From Pomphorhynchus laevis (lineage: Eukaryota > Acanthocephala > Palaeacanthocephala > Echinorhynchida > Pomphorhynchidae): a DNA stretch of 64,000 nucleotides. The notes beneath the pieces were generated by a model. That model saw only the letters and a program-made list of their open reading frames with translations. It did no database searches and was not told the origin of the DNA. The DNA lies in the NCBI GenBank assembly GCA_012934845.2, contig WNNJ02003550.1, positions 1 to 64,000 of the forward strand, written 5' to 3'. Both the position numbers and the translations under genes were made by a program. This document shows positions 1 through 9,802 of this stretch, piece after piece; the first letter of the stretch is position 1; the number at the start of each line of letters is the position of its first letter.

Positions 1-1727
1 ACGACGCATTAATAGTGATCAAGTCCGCTACACTTATATGATGTTTTCTAATTGTATTAGCTTAGCAGACAAGATATAATCAATCAATTAGAGCTTTAAA
101 AGCAACAAATAAGACAAATGTCAAAAGGAACTTACCAATAATTGTAAAGTTTGAATATTAGTGTGCGTGATAAGAAAGATTCGGTTTTATTCGACTTGAC
201 CACATAAAATCACTGATGATATGCGCAGAGTTCTTACTTACGTAGCAGATTCGTGTTAAAGCTCTTTCACCTTACATTTCTGCAATAGACAACATTTGCA
301 AAATACATCTCTGACCTCTAGTGCTGTTAGTTTTTCAACAAAAAATACTAGAGACTTTACCTAGATAAATCTGTTTCCTTAAACATATATATAAATATCA
401 TCCTTAGCTTAATAAAACCAAAAAATTTAAAAACGTTCTCTCCTTGTCAAGCAATGGATGTTGGTTTTTACCACTAACGTAAAATAAATGATTATTCATT
501 TCGTTTACACTTCAGAGGAATCATCATCATTCAAGAGAAAAATAAAAAACAAATATTATCTTTATACTTTAATAGACGATATTACTGCTCAAATGTGCAG
601 AGTAAGCATTTTTTCTTAATACGAGATGGGCACTACCCACTATTTAATTATACATGAAGCTAGTTCTTTTAAGAATACAAATTTGTCTACAAATAGTAAA
701 CTTTCTAGAACTAGCTAAAAATGTGACATCAGAAGTTGCATAAAAAGATTTATAATGAAATACTTAATGAAAACTTTGTAGTTGCGTGTATATCCAGATA
801 GCAGTATTAATGAAACATTAGCACACCTTCCTACGTTCATTGTAAATTAAGCAGAAAAATAACTTTAATGGATAAATGTAACCATAAAAGACATTCCGTG
901 TTTAGTGCAGTGTAGTAAAAATAAGAATTTTAGTAAAGTAGGAGAAACAACCGTTTTTATGAAAAGTATAGACAATTTCCAAATTCCCCTTGAACCATTT
1001 TTACATCAAATAATTTTACAAAATTTGCAACAAACATTATGTAGTAACAACAAAAAGTTGGAGTTATTCGTTCGTAAACTTACTTTCTACATCAATTTTC
1101 TGCTGCATACACTTGGATTTTAAGTGATAAGCTTTTTTCAACATAAAAATTGAACATTTTATCATATCAACAAACAAAACACGAAAGGTACTGCTTGCAA
1201 GCAAAAGGTAAGGATATAAATTGATGTGTAATAAAAGAGTCTCGACAACTGATCCGATTTTATGGTAAGGTTTCTTTACAACCCGAACTCATTCTTCGTT
1301 GTCCACTGCTAAAATTCCGCAAACCAATAGAGTATCTGAAGATTAAAAATATTATTAAAAAATATAAATATAAATATTTTAAATTATTAAAATATTACCG
1401 GGATTATTTAGAATAATTAAAATCATTCTGCATTATTCTGCTCATTTCTATTCAGATGTAATAATTAAAGTCGAGAAGAACAAAATAATAAACTTTTAAT
1501 TCAATACTTTATCAAATACTAGCAGCATTATAATTATTAGTGCAACTTCAATTTCATAAATTAGGATATGACAATTGGAATCAATTCCACGCTCAATTTT
1601 GCCTGTTTTACTAATGATGTTATCGAAATATAAAATGATATCTCTTTGAGATCAAAGGAAATCCCCCGTCATTGTTAGCTACAAATTTGAGCCATTAATG
1701 TAACAAATAAAACAGTTAGAGCATATT
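1..1727. other. AT-rich DNA, no gene recognised
   Basis: This stretch is AT-rich with only short chance reading frames, the longest being a 72-codon frame at 905-1123 with no recognisable motif. I saw no splice-site-bounded coding segment, structural RNA or transposon motif. It is most simply old intergenic or intronic DNA. Confidence 0.5.
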
Positions 1728-1860
1728 AAATAAGCTAACTGAGTCTACGTATTTTATATTGCAAATTAAAAATAATGCAAAATAAAAGTTAAATAGTTAA
1801 ATAATAAAAAATTAATTGATAATAAATAATTGTTATAAGATACACTGAACAATAAGTAAT
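1728..1860 (-). mobile_element. Penelope-like element, 3'-terminal fragment
   Basis: The start matches the shared 3' terminus of the PLE family in this window (AGCTAACTGAGTCTACGTAT on the plus strand, so the element reads on the minus strand). It is followed by the same kind of A/T-rich tail seen at 2405. Only about 130 bp remain, with no coding part. Such short 3' fragments are expected when target-primed reverse transcription stops early. The inner limit is uncertain because the tail is simple in sequence. Confidence 0.55.
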
Positions 1861-2347
1861 TAAGTAAATGTTTTATTAATAAATATCCGATCTAAATACA
1901 TAAGTAAAACAAAAATGCATTTAAATAGAAAACATCAGAACCTTCAGAGCCAGCTTTGTAACGTCGAGATTTGACTGTACCATTCTAATCCAAAAATTGG
2001 GAAAGACACTTTAATAGATATGTTTCCAATTTTGATTTGGACAAAGTTGTTTTCTAAAGGCAGATCATCAATAGTGAAGATTACACTGAAATAAGGCAAA
2101 GCTTTGTTTCATTAATTTGGGATGCCAAATATCGAGTTTCATTTTAAATGCAGTGTATTTCTCATGGCAATGAAGTCATATTAATACTGTACATTACAAT
2201 AGAAATGTGATGTTGTATTTTCCTGGTAGACTAAAGTGATGGAATTCACGAATTCAAATATATCCAATAAATTGATTATAAGAATTCGAGAAAGCGGACA
2301 TCTGACCTAATATTTGTTCTACTGGCATGTTATAATTAAATAATTAT

Positions 2348-2382
2348 CTACAAAGTCCACTACTGACATGTGGACTTTGTAG
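2348..2382. repeat. Perfect 13-bp inverted repeat (hairpin)
   Basis: CTACAAAGTCCAC and its exact reverse complement GTGGACTTTGTAG flank a 9-base loop. It lies 22 bp outside the PLE copy that begins at 2405. No family is recognised. It could be a hairpin-type insertion remnant or part of the PLE target. Confidence 0.75.
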
Positions 2383-2404
2383 AAAATTATTTTATTATGA
2401 TTAA

Positions 2405-2998
2405 ATCAGCTAACTGAGTCTACGTATTTAATATAATTATAAAATAAACAAAACATAATAATGCTAAATCAAAATTTAATAATTAAATAATAAAATTAAT
2501 AATTGTTTTTAGATTTTCTATAATTTAAATCAAGTTAAAATAAAAAAAATGAAATTTAAAATAAACGTCATTTTTATGAATTGACTAATAAATAACAGAC
2601 GTTGTATCAGAATAAGAATTAGAGGTCATCAGGAGGAACTGCTATGCTATCAGGTTTCAGCCCCTAACTCCTCTACCCAACATAGCAGCGGGGCCAAATA
2701 CATGCTAATGATGTATTTCCTCTGAAATAACTATCTAGTATCTTATTCTAATACAAAGTATATTATTTATTATCCATCCATAAAAATTTGCCACTTAAGA
2801 GTTTAAATTTATTCTTTATATTATTGTGTTGATTTATATATTTTACTATTTTCTGCTTGATGTTATTTTTATAGTAACCTAGTTTAAAATATGTATCTAT
2901 TAAATTATTTAAATGATTTTGAAGAAAGCCAATATCATTACATATTGTTGCAATTCTTAATTATGTATGGGACAAAATACGTAGACTCAGTTGACTGA
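2405..2998 (-). mobile_element. Penelope-like element, 5'-truncated copy with inverted termini
   Basis: Read on the minus strand, this copy holds the last part of the PLE reverse-transcriptase ORF (thumb and C-terminus, ending in the conserved FLWMDNK segment), a 3' UTR, and the family 3' terminus. The two ends (2405-2429 and 2974-2998) are 25-nt inverted repeats with only about two mismatches, so the 5' end carries an inverted copy of the 3' terminus. Penelope-like elements are known for terminal repeats in direct or inverted orientation. The copy is about 590 bp and cannot encode a working enzyme. Confidence 0.75.
2639..2695 (-). ncRNA. PLE 3'-UTR predicted pseudoknot (copy A)
   Basis: On the minus strand, GGCCCC can pair with downstream GGGGCT (one G-U), and CTGCTATG, lying between these arms, can pair with CATAGCAG beyond them. 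This is an H-type pseudoknot. The same pairing is present at 45016-45072 and, with one mismatch, at 53477-53532. It may be an RNA signal for the element's own reverse transcriptase, which is inference. Confidence 0.5.
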
Positions 2999-4084
2999 TC
3001 AGTTGATTGATCATTGGTTGGATTATGTACGGAGCATTGTGAGAGGTAATGTATAATTAAAGAAAAAAGTAATTTGAAGAGCTCAGATGAATTTAGATTT
3101 TTAAAAAGCAATAACGTATGCGTCTCAGTTAAAATAAACTGAACTACTTCATCTTGTGTGTATTAAATTAACGGAATAAGATTGAGGTTCTTACCGATGT
3201 TAGTAAGTAAGCGAGTCAAAATATTGCCTTCTCACATTTTCTGCCGTGGGCTTTTCATTTTCAGCACACAGACGTTTATATATACAATAATTTAGCCTTC
3301 TCATATTCGTTATCCAACGCAAATTCTAGCTTTGAATACCACGAAAATCGAAAAAATCTAAATACCAGCAGCTAATCGAAACGATAGCATGTGATATATG
3401 TGTGTCAGCTATAATATCAGTAATATTAGAAATAAGGAAAATCATTTTACGTTTATTAGAGCGATGACTGCAAATGTTCACTAATTCAATTAAATCTTAT
3501 ATGGAGATTATATTAAAAATCAAAGCAAATCTTTGATTTTCTCCGCTAACGGCAACGTATGTATCGTCGCAAATATGTATTAATGAACGTCACTATGTAT
3601 ATATAAAACGTTTTGCCTCAAAGCAAACGATATGTATATGACAGATAATTTGATTGCAGGCATAATAGTTTTGGTTTAATAAATAATTAAATATTTTTTA
3701 TTTAGATTTTTATAAGGTTTAATGAAAGATTTTAAATAACTTCTAGTTTTCATAAGAAATAAGTTTTAATCTCGACTAGATTCGTAGGCCTTTAATTATA
3801 GATAATTCGTTTATTACACTTATCTCAGTGTTATAGTTTAATCTAACCTATATTTTTGTAGATTTATTGGCATTTTGTTTAACTAGATTAAGAAATACAT
3901 TTGTATTATATAAATTGTATTTTATATATTAAATAAATTGTATTTTTTAGATTTATAAATGTATTTTTGCTGTATTTGTGAAATCATTTGAAGCACCAGC
4001 GTGTTGGAAATAATTTTTAATAAATAAAGAATTTATTAATATCATATATGTGAAATAAATAGAGAAAAACTAAGAAAATCAATC
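2999..4084. other. AT-rich DNA, nothing recognised
   Basis: No coding segment, structured RNA or transposon motif was recognised here. The sequence is AT-rich with scattered short direct repeats such as AAATTGTATTTT around 3915-3955. Confidence 0.4.
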
Positions 4085-6230
4085 CTCAATGTTGAATTCA
4101 GGTCATTGATTGAGGCCATATTAAAGGACAGAAGGATCTGACCCAACCAGGCAACACTGCATCAACACCTTGTGGTTAAGCCATTTACGGTCTGCCATAT
4201 AATTAAAAGCCCAATCACGGCAATGATAGGAATATAAGACAAAATTCTTAAGAAATATTGATATTTATTCCAAGAGACGTATTCTTACAAAAAGAGGACG
4301 TCTCAACCATAGGCGAACTTGGGCTCACTCTTAGTAACATACATTACGCCAGCTTTTCAAGGCACACCCTGCGCTCTTAAGAACTCGCATAAATGTGTAC
4401 ATGTCCAATCCAAAAGTCCAATTCACTGAAATGATAAAACCCAGGTATCTTACTCTATGAAAGAGGAGGGAGTGCTTGGTTTACAAAAATGGTAGAAAAT
4501 GCAGGGATTGCCTATCTATTTTACTATTTCTGTTTGCAAGTGCGCCATTAAAGGCCACAACCTGCGTTTTGGAATGATTTAAGAGGTGGGATAGTGTCGA
4601 TTGGTCTTTTAATCTAATAAAAAATTGGCTGAATTCCGAAACATCATTCTTGCAACTGTGTCCTAAGAACAAGGATTTGGTATCATCAGCGTGTGCCACA
4701 AGATATTCATTACGTTAGAGAGGTTAGAAAAATATAGAAGCGGTTAAAAACAAGATTGGAAAAAATATTAAAAAAAAACATAAACACACATGCAATTATG
4801 TAGAATTAGATATAATTAGGGCTACATTCGTAGTAGAAACGATTAGTGTACAACAGTATTTCCACACTGTAAACAATCATCTTAGGTAATCCGAGGTATT
4901 TAAGAGAAGAAATAACGAATGTAATGGAAATGTAGGGAAAATGTGAGAATTACAGCTACAGATAATTGAGAACTATTATACAGAAAAAACCTATGCATTT
5001 TATTAACTGCCGTATAAAACAGATCGTCCACTAGCATACTCACAAAAACTAGGTAGGATTAAATTTCTTTTATAAAATGAACGCTGATTTTTTGTGCAAG
5101 CGCTTTGTAATAGATGGAGATGAGAAAGTTTTGAATCGAAACGAGCCACAAATCTTTAAGATATGAAAAAAAAATTTTAGCTAAAAGTATTCTTCGTAAA
5201 ATATTAATGTTGGTGATATCGGTCAGTGAGGCTAAAAGCATTGTCCTGTCTATATTATTTCTCTGAATATAAGTAAAAGGTTAAAAGACACAAAAGGGGA
5301 TGGTCGAATTGGACTTGGAGTGTTTTGAATATGGCCCCAGGAATTTAGGATATCTTCAAATTACATATTTCAACTCCTGAAAAATAACGAGAAAAGAGAA
5401 ATTGTGAAGAGCGTTGCTCCATAGACGTGTGAAGAATTTGACTCCTCTAAACTTTTGCCTAGGCCTAAAGAACAAATGCAATCCACTGCTTTCTGCTTAA
5501 ACCAACAAGCTTCTATTTCTTAAATATCTTTCAAAAGAAAGCTTGCTAAGGGTTATGACGAGCAATGCTCGCCTTATGCCGACTCAGCTTGAGTATATAA
5601 TGAGAACTCCGATATTTCTTCTAGACATGTTTGCCTGATGAAGTCATAAACTGGAAAAACACAACTGGGGAAAACTCGTACTATCTACAACTGGGAAAAA
5701 CTCGCAATATGTACAATTGGGAAACTCTCATCAGCTACAACTGGGGAACTGATGATGTAAAAGGGTATATTTCTCTATGTAGGCTTTCCCCCTCTAACCG
5801 CCAACAAAACAGTTCATGTGAGGTGGACAAATGTTGCCGCGACTGTTTGAAGCAGAAAATCTTAAGTAACCTCTTTTAATGAAAGAGTAAAATATCGAGG
5901 ATAGAGTTTGCTAATATGCAATGAAATAAAAGGGCTGGTGGTTAATGAATAAAGTATTCGTTTTTAGTCTGTGGATAGCGGCATTAATCCAACGACTAGT
6001 TTTGTTGTTGACATTATATAGAATCATGCCATAACCACTAGCAAGTATTCGATCCAGGAGGTCACGACTCTTGTATAAAAAAACACTAGTTGAATATGTA
6101 TACTGATTAGACCAATGCATTTACCTTCGTTACACAGTGTTACAGCAAACATAATAGAATAGGACATGAGAAATTTAGTAAGGTGAAAGGCCTTAAAGCA
6201 GCATTTAATTAGGATTAGTAGATATTGATA
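4085..6230 (-). mobile_element. Jockey-type LINE J1, decayed, ORF2 only
   Basis: Read on the minus strand, fragments line up in order with ORF2 of the better copies at 27059-33255. Endonuclease pieces lie near 6230-5890 (RDLLDRI and RWINAA, matching RDLLDGI and RWINAA). Reverse-transcriptase entry pieces lie near 5241-5059 (DLWLVSIQN, matching DLRPISIQN). The YADDTT-type motif is present as HADDTKSLFLG in 4699-4481. The 3' end is near 4085, after a segment matching WRAQIHLD. Many stops and frameshifts mark it as the oldest Jockey-type copy here. A short minisatellite lies inside it. Confidence 0.7.
5640..5765. repeat. Degenerate 24-26 bp minisatellite inside LINE J1
   Basis: Four to five imperfect copies of a unit resembling CTACAACTGGGAAAAACTCG follow one another. 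The block falls where J1 should encode the endonuclease-RT linker and has no counterpart in the other LINE copies, so it was inserted or expanded after J1 landed. Confidence 0.65.
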
Positions 6231-7420
6231 TGAAGCAAAGTGTGATGGGGTTATGTCACAAGTATAAATGGTGATTATATAAAATACGAGTAACGTTGTG
6301 ACGGTTCCGAATCGATATCAACTCCTGAAATACAATGACGTCCGTATCTCGATCGAGCAAAATACTAAGGCATAAGCATTTCCTGAATTCCACCACAAAA
6401 TATTCAAGGAAATTGTGCCAGTCTAACTACCATTGTATGCAGTTAATTAGCGGGACGAGGCATCTAGCATGGCTAATGAGTACAAGAATTAAACCTTCTA
6501 CTCATATTTCCAACCTTTAAGCCTGCCGACACTACCGCCAGGGTGTTGCTTGGATGTGAATGTGTGTTGTTACTGCATATTGCTTACCTTTAGTTTACCT
6601 GTTATCCTTGTTCCTCATTAGTTTAATTTTTAAATCTTCGGGAGAAAGCGATACCGATTTAATTTTTAAATCTTTGGGAGAAAGCGATACTGCTATTGAA
6701 GTTTTTCTTTTCTTGGATGAAACCGTCGCTAAGATAGCAGCATCTTCAGGGTTGGAGAACGATAGTCTAACGAGCTGGGAAAAATGTCTTAGCTGTTGTG
6801 TTTGAAATAGAATTCTAATATGTTTTTAAGTCTTTGTTATTTGAATTGCTAAATTTTACAAAGTCGTTATCGGCTGTTTAACAGCAATATTCTGAGCGAT
6901 TTTAACATAACTGAACGAGGCTTTGGAAGATTTGTACCTCACTGCATATTTTTAAGGTACGCACATTTCCTGGAAATGCGCAATGCTGTAGGCGACATTT
7001 CAGACATGTAGGTATCCTTGAATGGCTACAGGGAAAATCATTATGCTCATTTCATTCTGTATAGAAGGCACAAGCTTGTGCAGTGCTGCAGCTATAGCCT
7101 TGATCCCCCATGTGTTGGCATCATTGACAATCAAGGAAAGTTAGCTATTCATTGTTTATTCATTTTATTTCAATGTATGTGCCCAGGAAGTTGATGTGGC
7201 CTTGATTATTAAGAGTAATGAGATGCTATTTGAATGTGTTTGCTAATGCCAACTGTAGGTTCCTACCATCTCTGGTTTTTAAGTATCTCACATTGCAGAT
7301 AAGATGACTTGATTCAAGAGCTTACAGATCAACATCTTCAGAACCATTTTCAGGTTGTTTAGCTTAATTATCGCAATAATGGGTCTAACCTTAAAATAAG
7401 TCTTGGTTATTGAAACTCTT
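6231..7420. other. No gene recognised; contains a 36-bp tandem duplication
   Basis: An open frame at 6560-6805 carries a clean tandem duplication of 36 bp at 6622-6693, giving IFKSSGESDTDL then IFKSLGESDTAI. I do not recognise the putative product and see no splice signals that make it a convincing exon. The rest shows no supported feature. Confidence 0.4.
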
Positions 7421-7600
7421 ACAATAAAATAACATACAATAAAATAACATACAATAAAATAACATACAAAAAGTCCATCGACACTATCAGGATATCAGAG
7501 ATCGAGTAATAAACAGTTGGAACAGACTCCCGTCATCTGCCGTCATCTACAATAAATAACATACAATCTCCCGTCATCTACAATAAATAACATACAATCT
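7421..7600. repeat. Short tandem repeats in the L2/CR1 5' region
   Basis: Two blocks occur. From 7421 a 15-bp unit ACAATAAAATAACAT is repeated about 3.3 times. At about 7527-7600 a ~31-bp unit beginning CTCCCGTCATCTACAATAAA is repeated about twice. They lie directly upstream of LINE ORF1. Tandem 5'-UTR units are common in non-LTR retrotransposons and can act as promoters, but promoter function here is inference. Confidence 0.7.
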
Positions 7601-7652
7601 AATATACATACAACGAGGAGAATAAAATCACGAATCAAACGACTATATACAA

Positions 7653-9050
7653 ATGGGTCGGAAAAAACAAAAGTCTCAAGTTCCCAACCATGTTGCGTCC
7701 AACACCGATGTTAGAGATGTTTCCAATGGATCTGAACAACAAGTCCTTTGCTCAAACAATGATTGTCACACGTGGGTAAGTATTTGGACTTCAGAATCCC
7801 AGGCATCTTGCCTTGCAGACAACGAATTCTACTGTGGCTACTGTTCGGCTAAGATGATAAATACGATGAAGAGTGAAATAGAGAGTCTCAAGACAAATAT
7901 ATTGAAACTATCTGGCAATGCAGCGATGTCCACACATGCCTCTTCGTATTGTAATAAGTCTCAACCTCGATGCCCAATTCTCCCGCATTCGATTGCCTCT
8001 AAGAATGCCAAATCTCCCATCTCTTCTACAGGTATTACTATACATCCTTCAATTTTGCCCAATCAATCAGCTCAATCTTCTGATGTTACTGTCATTGACC
8101 ATTTGCAACCCAGTATTTCTTTTGTCGTATCAGATAAATCACCTTACATTTCTACCCCTCATTGCGTTTCTACGTCATCATCAGATAATCCATTATCAGA
8201 TAATCTGAAGGAGCCGCAAATTGTATCGCAGCAAGATGGATTTTGTCAAGTTTATGATAAATCTACCGATACAGTGACGGAGCCGCAAATTGTTACAACT
8301 AATGTATGTTCACTCCCCGACACCCCACGTCCCGTCCTTCCTGTCTCGTTTCTCAATAACTTGCATCCATCAATCAAAATCACCTCCACCAGCCTCCACT
8401 ATCCTTCCACTCATAACCTTTCCTCACATCGCTTGCCACCCGCTTTATTATCATTATCCTCTATGTCTCCCGTCGTCAAACCAAATCCCTCCAAATCATC
8501 AACTGCCAGCTCTTCTATCGTGATCTCACCTACTCACGTCAGTCGTCCTCATTTACGGAAGCGCTTTGCTTCTCGCGATCGTTGCGTCATTGTTACTAAT
8601 ATCACGCCTTCCAACTCCTTATCTCCACAAGCACGTCTGGACCACGATGTTTCCGCCTTCAGATCCATCCTCTCGTCTATTGTTCCTGCGGATAAACCAT
8701 CCTTTTTCAAGGACATTTCTCCAGTCGCATTCATCCGTCTAAACAAATCTTCTCAATCTAATCCTTCCCAGCCCCCTCTCCTAAAAATTGTTTTCAAGCA
8801 TCGCTCTCACGCGTCTTCTGTCCTCTCTCAACGATTCAAACTCATGTCATCTTCAACCACTCGAATTTTCCCCGATCGCGCCCCTTCCGAAATCGCTCAA
8901 ATCTCTTCAGCCCGCATCGAAAAACGTCGTCGCGAGGAAAACGGCGAAACTTCACTCGCCATCCGAAACATAGACGGAAATTTTCAAATTGTCCACACCC
9001 GTCCAAAAATTCGATGGCGCTCCATCTCTCCTATGTGTCTTCTCCACTAG
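7653..9050 (+). CDS. L2/CR1 LINE ORF1 protein with PHD-like zinc finger
   Basis: This intact 465-residue frame is probably an RNA-binding and assembly factor for the LINE ribonucleoprotein. Near residues 33-70 it has a Cys/His pattern (CSNNDCHTW, then C, then FYCGYC) that looks like a PHD-type finger, as reported for ORF1 of CR1/L2-type LINEs. A Ser/Pro/Thr-rich region follows over residues 100-300. A more ordered C-terminal part starts near CVIVTNITPS and is similar in layout to LINE RNA-binding domains. ORF2 starts at ATG 9014, so the ORFs overlap by 37 bp in different frames, suggesting re-initiation or coupled translation. No break is seen, so the copy is young. Confidence 0.8.
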   Translation: MGRKKQKSQVPNHVASNTDVRDVSNGSEQQVLCSNNDCHTWVSIWTSESQASCLADNEFYCGYCSAKMINTMKSEIESLKTNILKLSGNAAMSTHASSYCNKSQPRCPILPHSIASKNAKSPISSTGITIHPSILPNQSAQSSDVTVIDHLQPSISFVVSDKSPYISTPHCVSTSSSDNPLSDNLKEPQIVSQQDGFCQVYDKSTDTVTEPQIVTTNVCSLPDTPRPVLPVSFLNNLHPSIKITSTSLHYPSTHNLSSHRLPPALLSLSSMSPVVKPNPSKSSTASSSIVISPTHVSRPHLRKRFASRDRCVIVTNITPSNSLSPQARLDHDVSAFRSILSSIVPADKPSFFKDISPVAFIRLNKSSQSNPSQPPLLKIVFKHRSHASSVLSQRFKLMSSSTTRIFPDRAPSEIAQISSARIEKRRREENGETSLAIRNIDGNFQIVHTRPKIRWRSISPMCLLH

Positions 9051-9175
9051 TCTCTTTCGCCACAGCACACGGTTTCCGCCTCGGTCTCCTCAACACTAGA
9101 TCTATTCTCAATAAATCCGATCTTATCCTCAACCTATTCACCAAGCAATCCATCGATCTCTTCTGCCTCACCGAA
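9014..9175 (+). CDS. L2/CR1 LINE ORF2, N-terminal endonuclease piece
   Basis: From the ATG at 9014 the frame reads into the typical start of an AP-like LINE endonuclease: GFRLGLLNTRSILNKSD (about residues 21-37) and then SIDLFCLTE. The family normally continues after this Glu with TW(L) and the rest of the metal-binding endonuclease. Here the coding sequence stops at the junction with Jockey-type DNA at 9176. About 30-40 family residues appear to be missing before the frame resumes at 9803 (GIVAFARHP). Confidence 0.75.
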
Positions 9176-9802
9176 TGAAGGCATTAAGATCTGAATTGTT
9201 TTCTTTTCTAAAGATCTTTACCGATGTTTTTAAACTTTTTAGTAGTTGTAGCTAATTATTTAACAAAATCTTTATTATTATGAAAACAAGAATGCACATT
9301 TATTTTAGTGCAAAATGTTACTGTCGGAGCTTTCAAAGAAAACGAAACTTCATGCAAAAATACTCAACAAAAGAAGAAAAATCCACCAATTATAAGGTTA
9401 TTGATTTTGTTCCTTCTCTCAACTTCAAACAGGGTGAGTTCCCTCTAATTAAGAAACTCGATAACCTGATTGTAATTAATGTAACTTCGCCAACTGCCCG
9501 AGAACAAATGTTTGATAAGTTCCTTAAGAATTTTGACTCTAAATACAAAAACAGGGTTATTCTAAACTCTGTCAAATTTTTCACAAACACCTACAGACTA
9601 TCATTTGTCTCGCCTAAGCTGGTATACGAGCATTTAAATTATTTAACGAAATCCTCAAGAATAGCTGAAATGTAACTTTTAAGCCTATCCAGGCGTTTAT
9701 GAAAAAAAACAGCTTACTAACAGACTTTAATCCAGATTATGTAACTTTACATGATAAGACGTATAATCTTTAAAAAACTCGATTCATTAAGAAGAAAGGA
9801 GG
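9176..9802 (+). mobile_element. Jockey-type LINE segment replacing part of the L2/CR1 endonuclease
   Basis: These 627 bp match 16407-17033 with no gap (constant offset 7231) and no base difference that I could find. They comprise a Jockey 3' UTR end (ending near CTTTATTATT), then the start of a Jockey ORF1 (9280-9675, with KLDNLIVINVTSP and NRVILNSVKF). The right end includes AAAGGAGG, which at the second locus is the target duplication of a truncated L2/CR1 insertion. The left junction shares only two bases (AA). The structure suggests a chimeric retrotransposition or gene conversion. An assembly artefact is also possible. Confidence 0.85.

Noticed and set aside
905-1123. 72-codon frame as a small gene
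   Set aside because: No motif, no splice or promoter context, and the length is expected by chance in AT-rich DNA.
5634-5765. CTGATGA and GGAAAAAC near each other as a ribozyme
   Set aside because: No helix II closes next to GAAA and there is no partner strand for helix III. The words belong to a minisatellite.
6700-6752. Minus-strand CTGAAGATGCTGCTATC with AGCGAC as a PLE-type hammerhead
   Set aside because: GAAA is absent (GGTTTC instead) and no flanking PLE is seen. At best it is a heavily decayed relic.
8549-8746. Antisense frame in L2/CR1 ORF1
   Set aside because: It is a shadow of the C/T-rich sense ORF.
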